From positions 1 to 7,754 of the forward strand of contig JAUZPS010000216.1 of assembly GCA_030705945.1 (NCBI GenBank): a stretch of 7,754 nt of DNA, read 5' to 3'. This DNA is from Bacillota bacterium (GTDB lineage: Bacteria > Bacillota > Clostridia > Acetivibrionales > DSM-2933). Position numbers and translations under genes: made by a program. Below, piece after piece: positions 1 to 5,638 of the stretch. The notes beneath the pieces were generated by a model that was given only the letters and a program-made list of their open reading frames with translations, did no database searches and was not told the origin of the DNA. Every line of letters starts with the position of its first letter. The stretch's first letter is position 1.

Positions 1-61
1 GATTTTAATATATATAAAACCTATCATGAATAATCATACCAGTTCACTAAAAAAGCGCATC

Positions 62-75
62 TTTGATTTATCAAA
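62..75. repeat. Short inverted repeat, possible operator upstream of the operon
   Basis: TTTGAT and ATCAAA face each other across a 2-base spacer, giving a perfect 6-bp dyad about 200 bases before the first gene. Its position upstream of the folded leader would suit a regulator binding site. AT-rich DNA produces such dyads by chance, no regulator gene is present in the window, and no protein can be named for it. Confidence 0.25.
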
Positions 76-130
76 TTGATTTAAAAAGATTATTAAAACA
101 ATTAAATATCTATTATAGATATGGAACTGT

Positions 131-142
131 AAAACTAGTTTT
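131..142. repeat. Perfect 12-bp palindrome AAAACTAGTTTT
   Basis: A perfect 12-base palindrome lies just downstream of a weak -10-like stretch (TATTATAGAT, 111-120), where a repressor operator is often found. Its first three bases are also part of one arm of the long-range inverted repeat 124-133 / 237-246. As RNA, the two pairings would therefore compete. Whether it acts as DNA operator, RNA element or neither cannot be told from sequence alone. Confidence 0.3.
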
Positions 143-262
143 ATTCGTTGAGTTGAACAGCCGAAAAAGAGTTTTTCATGGTCGCTTACGCGAGCAATGC
201 AGCGTAGCGGGACCCCTCAAAGAGAAATTATAAAACTTTACAGTTCGGTATCTTTAGTACAT

Positions 263-267
263 GGGGG
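263..267 (+). promoter_or_regulatory. Ribosome binding site of the FkbH-like gene
   Basis: GGGGG lies 4 bases before the ATG at 272. This is what favours 272 over an in-frame ATG at 197, which has no purine-rich stretch before it and sits in the loop of the GC-rich hairpin. The spacing is a little short, so initiation may be modest or regulated. Confidence 0.5.
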
Positions 268-271
268 CAAT

Positions 272-1312
272 ATGGAATCAAAAGTAAAAGATGTAAAATG
301 TGTTGTATGGGATTTGGATAATACAATTTGGGATGGTGTGCTTTCAGAAGCCGATTGCGTTAAATTAAAACCCGGAATAAAGGATATTATTTTGGAGCTG
401 GATCAAAGAGGCATTTTGAATTCCATAGCCAGCAAAAACAATTATGATGACGCTTTCAGTAAATTGAAGGAGTTTGGTTTGGACGAGTATTTTTTATATC
501 CTGAAATCAGCTGGAATCCTAAGTCTGTGTCAATCACAAGAATTCAGAAGAATCTAAATATAGGGATAGATACATTTATGTTTGTTGATGATCAGTTGTT
601 TGAACTCGACGAAGTAAAGGCATGTCACGGTGAAGTTGAGTGTTTTCAGGCTGATAATTATATGCGGCTTCTTACACTGGAAAGGCTAAATCCAAGGTTT
701 ATAACTATTGATTCTAAAATGAGAAGGAAGATGTATCTTGATGATATAAGAAGACATTCAGTTGAAGAGTCTTTCGAAGGTACGCCGGAAGCGTTTCTTG
801 CTTCTTTGAATTTGCATTTTATCATTTCACCAGCAAAAGAAGAAGATCTGAAAAGAGCAGAAGAACTGACATTTCGTACTCATCAGCTAAACGCCACCGG
901 TGTTACTTATGATTATAATGAACTTCTTAATCTTATGAATTCTGACAAACATAAATTATATATCTGTGAACTTACAGACAGGTATGGCTCTTATGGAAAA
1001 ATTGGACTGGCTCTGGTAGAGATTTTGGATGATTGTTGGTATCTTAAACTTCTTCTAATGTCATGTCGGGTTATCTCAAGAGGTGTAGGAACTATACTAA
1101 TGACATACATAATGAAGGAGACAAAAAAAGCTGGAAAAATATTAATTGCGGATTTTAAACGCACGGATAGAAATAAGCAAATGTATGTGGCGTATAAGTT
1201 TGCAAACTTCAGTGTAAAAGAGGATGACGGGAATGGCAATCTTGTAATGATTAATGATTTATCGGTTATTAATGAGTTTCCACCATACATAAATGTTGAA
1301 ATATTAGAATAA
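272..1312 (+). CDS. FkbH-like HAD-family glyceryl transferase/phosphatase
   Basis: This 346-residue cytosolic protein has the two-part FkbH layout. The N-terminal HAD domain shows VVWDLDNTIWDG (nucleophile and acid D14 and D16), the SK motif at 54-55 and FVDD at 104-107. The C-terminal half is acyltransferase-like, with RTHQLN at 202-207 and SCRVISRG at 264-271. Members of the family take D-1,3-bisphosphoglycerate, hold the glyceryl group as a thioester, remove phosphate and pass the glyceryl to an acyl carrier protein. C265 is my inferred tether. The carrier protein gene 16 bases downstream is the natural partner. Glyceryl-ACP feeds methoxymalonyl- or hydroxymalonyl-ACP extender units, tetronates, or starter and C3 units. 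The FkbK-type dehydrogenase and O-methyltransferase expected for the methoxymalonyl route are not in the window. The family call is firm; the fate of the glyceryl group is open. The start at 272 is chosen from the ribosome binding site and where similarity begins. Confidence 0.93.
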   Translation: MESKVKDVKCVVWDLDNTIWDGVLSEADCVKLKPGIKDIILELDQRGILNSIASKNNYDDAFSKLKEFGLDEYFLYPEISWNPKSVSITRIQKNLNIGIDTFMFVDDQLFELDEVKACHGEVECFQADNYMRLLTLERLNPRFITIDSKMRRKMYLDDIRRHSVEESFEGTPEAFLASLNLHFIISPAKEEDLKRAEELTFRTHQLNATGVTYDYNELLNLMNSDKHKLYICELTDRYGSYGKIGLALVEILDDCWYLKLLLMSCRVISRGVGTILMTYIMKETKKAGKILIADFKRTDRNKQMYVAYKFANFSVKEDDGNGNLVMINDLSVINEFPPYINVEILE

Positions 1313-1328
1313 AAAGGAGTCAGAAAAC

Positions 1329-1571
1329 ATGAGCCAAGAAGATAAGATTAGAAATTATATCGAAAAGAACCTTACAGTTTATGATGAAGAAGTAACTTTT
1401 ACAAATGATGACAATATCTTTGAAAAAGGTTTTGTAAACTCGTTATTTGCTATGAAACTTTTAAACTTTGTTGAACAGGAATTTCAAATTGACATTAGCG
1501 ACGATGATATTGATTTAAAGAATTTTAGTTCAATCAATAACATAATCAATTTAATTAATAATAAAAAATAA
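1329..1571 (+). CDS. Acyl carrier protein, likely glyceryl-ACP partner of the FkbH-like enzyme
   Basis: An 80-residue, very acidic carrier protein of normal size. The phosphopantetheine site is FVNSLFAM, with S38 the attachment serine; the usual DSL is NSL here. The following helix (KLLNFVEQEFQIDI) and the LKNFSSINNIINLI tail are the form I associate with carrier proteins encoded beside FkbH genes. It is expected to be modified by a 4'-phosphopantetheinyl transferase encoded elsewhere and then to accept the glyceryl group. AAAGGAG at 1313-1319 gives a good ribosome binding site 9 bases before the ATG. The gene starts 16 bases after the FkbH stop, so the two are almost certainly co-transcribed. 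It could instead carry the amino acid activated further downstream, but its position argues for the glyceryl role. Confidence 0.92.
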   Translation: MSQEDKIRNYIEKNLTVYDEEVTFTNDDNIFEKGFVNSLFAMKLLNFVEQEFQIDISDDDIDLKNFSSINNIINLINNKK

Positions 1572-1592
1572 AAAGATGTATCAAGTTATGGG

Positions 1593-1601
1593 GGTGGTGA
1601 T
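1593..1601 (+). promoter_or_regulatory. Strong ribosome binding site of the first dehydrogenase
   Basis: GGTGGTGAT matches the 9-base anti-16S sequence GGAGGTGAT except at one base and sits 3 bases before the ATG at 1605. It fixes that ATG as the start. Confidence 0.6.
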
Positions 1602-1604
1602 GCT

Positions 1605-2756
1605 ATGGATAGAAATTTTATGGATGAAGTTATTGAGGAAGCAAGGCAATTTACAGAAAAAGAAATTCGTCCATTTGCGGGAGATTTTGAACAAAATGAG
1701 CAAGTTCCAAGAGAGTTGATTAATAAGATGGCCAAAAGGAAGTATTTGGCCGCTCCATTTCCGGAAGAATACGGAGGACTGGGGTTGGACCCGTTATATT
1801 ATGGCTATCTTACAGAGGAGATCGGAAAAGGTTGCGCTTCTACACGGGCGCTAATGACTGTCCATACTTCATTGGTTGGAGAGACGTTATTAAAGTGGGG
1901 AACAAAGGAACAAAAAGAGAGATATTTAAGACCGATGGCCAGCGGTGAAAAGATAGCGGCTTTTGCTCTATCAGAACCTGAAGTTGGAACCGACGCCGGG
2001 AGCGTTAAAACTTCTTATATAAAAGAGGGCAATAAATATATCTTAAATGGGAAAAAGAAGTGGATAACATTTGGAAATTTGGCGGATATATTTATAATTA
2101 TCGCGTCAGAAGGTAAAAATATCTCCGCCTTTATCGCTGAACGCGATTTCGGAGGAATTACCACCAAACCTATTAAAGGAATGATGGCTGGCAGAGCCGC
2201 TTATATTGCTGAGATAGAAATTAATAATCTGGAAATTCCGGAGGAAAATCTATTGGGTAAAATAGGCGGAGGCTTTACTTTTATCTGCAATACCGCTTTA
2301 GATTACGGCAGATACTCTGTTGCATGGGCAGCTACCGCTGTCGCTGGAGCGGCAGTTGAGGAGATGGTTACATATGCCCGTCACAGAACCCAATTTGATC
2401 AAAAAATTTATAAATTTCAGACAATAAGAGAAATCATAGCTAACGCAACTACTAAATATTTAACTTCAAAAGCGTTATGCATCAACGCGGGAAATCTGAG
2501 AATACAAGGCTCCGATGAAAAGGTGTTTCAGACTACTTTAGCAAAATATTATTCTTCAAAGATTGCTATGGAAGTGACTACAGATGCTATTCAAGTCTTT
2601 GGGGGAAATGGCTGCACCAGTGAATATCCGGTTGAGAGACTTTTTAGGGAAGCTAAAATATTTGAAATTATTGAAGGCACTTCACAAATCCAGCAAGAGA
2701 TCATTTCAAGGTATGCTTTAAGCAATTTCTATAGAAAGAAAGCTAAGGCTCAATAA
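1605..2756 (+). CDS. Acyl-CoA dehydrogenase-fold flavoenzyme, PltE/FkbI-like (type with C-terminal catalytic Glu)
   Basis: A full-length 383-residue acyl-CoA dehydrogenase with an N-terminal helical domain (about 1-118), a beta domain opening with ALSEPEVGTDAGS (121-133) and KKWIT (151-155), and a C-terminal helical domain. The catalytic base is in EIIEGTSQIQQ: E357, the position used by short- and medium-chain dehydrogenases. The segments LDYGRYSVAWA (232-242) and GGNGCTSEYPVERLFREAK (333-351) resemble enzymes acting on carrier-protein thioesters, both PltE/RedW/AnaB (prolyl-S-PCP oxidation to pyrrole or pyrroline) and FkbI/ZmaI (extender-unit synthesis). FAD is the expected cofactor, and the electron acceptor is unknown. 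It lies 33 bases after the carrier protein of the FkbH pair but in the same operon as a probable proline-activating enzyme, so either substrate is possible. I lean to prolyl-ACP oxidation. The family is firm, the substrate is not. Confidence 0.92.
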   Translation: MDRNFMDEVIEEARQFTEKEIRPFAGDFEQNEQVPRELINKMAKRKYLAAPFPEEYGGLGLDPLYYGYLTEEIGKGCASTRALMTVHTSLVGETLLKWGTKEQKERYLRPMASGEKIAAFALSEPEVGTDAGSVKTSYIKEGNKYILNGKKKWITFGNLADIFIIIASEGKNISAFIAERDFGGITTKPIKGMMAGRAAYIAEIEINNLEIPEENLLGKIGGGFTFICNTALDYGRYSVAWAATAVAGAAVEEMVTYARHRTQFDQKIYKFQTIREIIANATTKYLTSKALCINAGNLRIQGSDEKVFQTTLAKYYSSKIAMEVTTDAIQVFGGNGCTSEYPVERLFREAKIFEIIEGTSQIQQEIISRYALSNFYRKKAKAQ

Positions 2757-2809
2757 GCATTTGCCGATTATTAAAAATTTATCAGAAAGTATGAATGAGG
2801 TGCTGAAAA

Positions 2810-3967
2810 ATGGATTTTCATCTGACTAAATTCCAGCAGGATATTTTTGAACTGGTAAAGGATGTTTCAATAAAGAAGCTTAATGACGGCAATATTTTTG
2901 AAGATGATGATAAACAGGCTTTTTCCAGGGAAAAATGGAAGTCTTGCGCTGAAACTGACATATTTGCTCTGTCCCTTGAAGAACAATATGGCGGAATGGG
3001 AGAATCAATGCTAACTATGGCGTTAGCTATCCAGGCGCTTGGAAGATACTGCAATGATGAGGGGTTAATATTTTCGGCGTGCGCCCATTTTTGCACCTGT
3101 ATTGTTCCAATATGGCAGTTAGGTACAGAATTTTTGAAAGAAAAATACCTGCCCAAACTTTTAACCGGCGAATATATAGGCGGTAATGGCTCTACGGAGG
3201 CTGATGCGGGCTCTGACCTTTCCTCTATGATTACAAAGGTAACAAAAGACGGCAATGATTATTTATTAAACGGCTCTAAGATTTTTGTCACCAATGGTCC
3301 AATAGCTGATGTATTAATCCTTTATGGAATTCATCAGGATGGCATAAAATTGGCTAATATCAGCGGCTTTGTTGTTGAGAAAGGCTTTTTGGGCGCAAGC
3401 GTTGGACAGACATTCCATAAAATGGGTCTTAGAACCAGTCCATTAGCTGAAATTATTTTAAACGACTGCAGGATTCCTGAGGAAAACTTACTTGGCCGCG
3501 AAAGATTTGGCATTATGGGATTTAATAAATCCATGTACTGGGAAAGAATATTAATGAGCGCGTACCATCTTGGCGCAATGGAACAACAATTCAATATAGC
3601 TCTTGATTACTCCAAAAAAAGAAAACAATTTAACACAAGAATAAAAGATTTTCAAAGCGTTTCAAATAAGTTAGTAGAGATGAGAGCAAATATAGAAACC
3701 AGCAAGTGGCTTCTTTACAATGTTTGCTGGAAATACGATACAGGGAAAGTCGATCTTGCGGATGCGTCCATGGTTAAGTTGGTGGTATCTAACGCAAAAG
3801 TGAAAAACAGCCTTGACGCGGTTCAGATTTTCGGCGCGTATGGCTATATGAAAGAATATCTTGTTGAAAAGCAGTTAAGAGACTCTATCGCGGCTACTAT
3901 TTATTCAGGGACAAGTGAAATCCAGAAAAAAATTATAAGTGAAAATTTGGAGAACATCGATGGATAA
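2810..3967 (+). CDS. Acyl-CoA dehydrogenase-fold flavoenzyme, type with catalytic Glu on helix G
   Basis: A second full-length dehydrogenase (385 residues), clearly not a duplicate of the first. It has GNGSTEADAGSD (125-136), LLNGSKIFVTNG (162-173) and FGAYGYMKEY (341-350). At the position where the first enzyme has its catalytic E357, this one reads IYSGTSEIQ with S366. A glutamate is instead present at E245 in MYWERILMSA, which aligns with the base of isovaleryl-CoA and long-chain dehydrogenases (LERLVLA in isovaleryl-CoA dehydrogenase). It should therefore be active with an altered base geometry. The ribosome binding site GAGGTG (2797-2802) lies 7 bases before the ATG. Its last 8 bases overlap the adenylation gene, suggesting matched production of the two proteins. 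Likely role: alpha,beta-dehydrogenation of an acyl or aminoacyl thioester. The substrate is unknown. Confidence 0.92.
   Translation: MDFHLTKFQQDIFELVKDVSIKKLNDGNIFEDDDKQAFSREKWKSCAETDIFALSLEEQYGGMGESMLTMALAIQALGRYCNDEGLIFSACAHFCTCIVPIWQLGTEFLKEKYLPKLLTGEYIGGNGSTEADAGSDLSSMITKVTKDGNDYLLNGSKIFVTNGPIADVLILYGIHQDGIKLANISGFVVEKGFLGASVGQTFHKMGLRTSPLAEIILNDCRIPEENLLGRERFGIMGFNKSMYWERILMSAYHLGAMEQQFNIALDYSKKRKQFNTRIKDFQSVSNKLVEMRANIETSKWLLYNVCWKYDTGKVDLADASMVKLVVSNAKVKNSLDAVQIFGAYGYMKEYLVEKQLRDSIAATIYSGTSEIQKKIISENLENIDG
3949..3952 (+). promoter_or_regulatory. Ribosome binding site inside the preceding gene, for the adenylation gene
   Basis: GGAG lies 7 bases before ATG 3960, within the last codons of the dehydrogenase gene. 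It supports 3960 over the in-frame GTG at 3939 and implies translational coupling across the 8-base overlap. Confidence 0.55.
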
Positions 3968-5576
3968 ATTCTTATTACAACATCTTTTAAAAGATTCTGT
4001 TCAGAAATATCCAGATAGGATTGCAATAATTGAAGGCGAAAGAAGAATAACTTATCGGGAACTGGACAAAAACAGCACATTGTTAGCTAACATGCTTATT
4101 AAGATGGGACTTTTAGAGAAGGAAGTCGTTGCGGTATATATAAATAAATCTATTGAATCAATTGTAGCTTTCCTAGGAGTCCTTAAAGCAGGTGGAGCAT
4201 ATATACCTATTGATGGAAATTATTCTCCGCATGCAAGGATAAAAACAATCTTAGATATAAGTGAAACCAGGTTTGTAATTGCAAAAAGCAAAGATTGGAA
4301 GGGTTTTATAAATACAGATAATGATGCGGATCAATTTGCTCATTTGAACGTTATATTGACCGACACATTGCCTATATCCCGCAAAAGCATGGGGAATATT
4401 GAGCTTATCGATTTGGGAGAATCATGCGTTTATACTGATTCTAACCTGAATATGGAAAATGTAGACAGAGATACTGCTTCCATAAGCGAGGACCTAGCGT
4501 ATATTCTTTATACTTCGGGTTCAACGGGAGCGCCAAAGGGTGTGATGCTTTCCCATTTGAATGCGCTGACATTCATAAACTGGTCAGTAAGCTATTTCAA
4601 TACAACATGCGAGGATATTTTTTCAAGTCATGCTCCCTTCCATTTTGATTTATCAGTTTTTGATATTTATGCTGCCATAGCGTCAGGAGGCTGCATCAAT
4701 CTTATTCCCTTTCAAACAGGTCAAAATCCGAGGCTATTATTTGATTGGATCATAAATAACAAAGTAACATATTGGTATTCAGTTCCATCTGTATGGATAT
4801 CCATAATTAATTATGCTAATCCTGATTTTAGCAGATTAAATGAGTTGAAAAATATATTATTCGCCGGAGAAGAATTTCCTTCTATGTATCTTAAGAAGCT
4901 AATGGATCTGTATCCATCCGCTAATTATTTTAACTTATATGGACCAACAGAGACAAATGTCTGTACCGTCTATAATGTCAAAGCTCTTGACGTTTGCAAG
5001 AACGAACCCATACCCATTGGAGAAGCATGCGCAAATACAGAAATAGTAGTAATAAATGAAAAGAATGAAATCGCGCGGGTTGGTGAAGAAGGAGAGTTGT
5101 TTGTAAGAGGCGCCACAGTTACAAGAGGATATTATAAAAATCACGAAAAGACGCAATCGGTTTTTATAACAAGTCCTTTCAAACATCATCATGGAGAAAT
5201 GCTTTATAGGACAGGGGATTTGGTATTGAAGCTTGATGAGAAGAATTATCGTTTTATCGGTCGTATTGACAACATGGTGAAGATTTCAGGATTCAGGATT
5301 GAACTTCAGGAGATAGTTTCAACCATTCTAAAGTTTGAATTGGTTGAAGAAGCTGCAGTTAAAGCTATATACAATGAAGAAAGGGGAAGTAAAGTTCTCC
5401 ATGCTTTTATAACAGTTAAGGCTGGACAAAAATGTTCCGTATTAAAGCTAAAGGAACATTGTAGCGAGAAACTTCCTTATTATATGATACCTGAAGTATT
5501 TATTATAATAGATGAAATGCCTAGAAACGCAAATGGGAAAATTGATTCTAAAAAGCTACTCGCTTATATAACTTAA
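3960..5576 (+). CDS. Stand-alone amino-acid adenylation enzyme, probably L-prolyl-carrier-protein ligase
   Basis: A complete 538-residue NRPS-type adenylation domain without fused carrier or condensation domain. Core motifs are YTSGSTGAPKG (184-194), FDLSVFDIY (229-237), NLYGPTETNVC (325-335), YRTGD (416-420), GRIDNMVKISGFRIE (434-448) and NANGKID (523-529) with the catalytic lysine K527. Aligning by eye to GrsA, the specificity residues are D230 L231 F234 Y273 L300 A302 L327 V334 C335 K527, i.e. DLFYLALVCK. From memory this is the code of free-standing proline enzymes such as PltF, RedM and AnaC, and HAPFHFDLSVFDIY also fits that group. It would form prolyl-AMP and load proline on a separate carrier protein, most simply the one at 7111. 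A dehydrogenase in the same operon could then make pyrroline- or pyrrole-2-carboxyl thioester. Family certain; proline probable but read by hand. Confidence 0.93.
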   Translation: MDKFLLQHLLKDSVQKYPDRIAIIEGERRITYRELDKNSTLLANMLIKMGLLEKEVVAVYINKSIESIVAFLGVLKAGGAYIPIDGNYSPHARIKTILDISETRFVIAKSKDWKGFINTDNDADQFAHLNVILTDTLPISRKSMGNIELIDLGESCVYTDSNLNMENVDRDTASISEDLAYILYTSGSTGAPKGVMLSHLNALTFINWSVSYFNTTCEDIFSSHAPFHFDLSVFDIYAAIASGGCINLIPFQTGQNPRLLFDWIINNKVTYWYSVPSVWISIINYANPDFSRLNELKNILFAGEEFPSMYLKKLMDLYPSANYFNLYGPTETNVCTVYNVKALDVCKNEPIPIGEACANTEIVVINEKNEIARVGEEGELFVRGATVTRGYYKNHEKTQSVFITSPFKHHHGEMLYRTGDLVLKLDEKNYRFIGRIDNMVKISGFRIELQEIVSTILKFELVEEAAVKAIYNEERGSKVLHAFITVKAGQKCSVLKLKEHCSEKLPYYMIPEVFIIIDEMPRNANGKIDSKKLLAYIT

Positions 5577-5638
5577 AGATAAAAAATGTAAAATTAATAG
5601 GGTTTTAATTTAGTTAGAGGATTGGGGCGACAAATATT

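Larger units (their letters stand above)
124..267 (+). promoter_or_regulatory. Candidate structured 5' leader RNA of the operon
   Basis: Several pairings stack up in this stretch. A perfect 10-bp inverted repeat (GAACTGTAAA 124-133 with TTTACAGTTC 237-246) would close a domain of about 120 bases. Inside it are a 6-bp A/U hairpin (163-168 with 172-177, loop GAG) and a GC-rich hairpin: 180-185 plus 187-191 pair with 202-208 plus 211-214, with U186 and GG209-210 bulged. The GC-rich patch stands out in a very AT-rich leader. CCCCT at 213-217 could pair either within that hairpin or with the GGGGG ribosome binding site at 263-267, which would allow translational control. I checked it against the riboswitch classes I know (T-box, SAM, TPP, cobalamin, c-di-GMP, glycine and others) and recognise none of their signatures. 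Confidence 0.4.

Noticed and set aside
76..120. Sigma-A promoter from TTGATT (76-81) and TATTAT (111-116)
   Set aside because: The spacer is 29 bases, far from 17. No convincing -35 box sits at the right distance from either TATTAT or TATAGA, so no promoter is called.
180..214. GC-rich hairpin as part of a tRNA
   Set aside because: Only one arm is present. There is no acceptor stem, no TTCRA loop and no second or third cloverleaf arm around it.
197..271. In-frame N-terminal extension of the FkbH-like gene from ATG 197 (25 extra residues)
   Set aside because: No ribosome binding site precedes 197, the extra residues match nothing in the FkbH family, and the ATG lies in a hairpin loop. The start at 272 has GGGGG upstream and begins right before the HAD motif.
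2818..3255. Open frame of 145 codons on the minus strand
   Set aside because: It lies opposite a well-conserved dehydrogenase gene, has no recognisable protein pattern and no fitting neighbours. The same applies to the shorter minus-strand frames at 991-1290, 3334-3594, 4935-5192, 5914-6126 and 6817-6999.
3939..3959. GTG start for the adenylation gene, 7 residues earlier
   Set aside because: GTG 3939 has no purine-rich site at the right distance, whereas ATG 3960 has GGAG 7 bases upstream.
1605..3967. The two dehydrogenases as a recent tandem duplication
   Set aside because: They differ in catalytic-base position and in most motif residues. Shared strings such as IPEENLLG are family features.
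5591..5611. AT-only hairpin between the adenylation and radical SAM genes as a terminator
   Set aside because: The 7-bp stem AAATTAA/TTAATTT has no GC pair and no T run after it, so it is too weak to end transcription.
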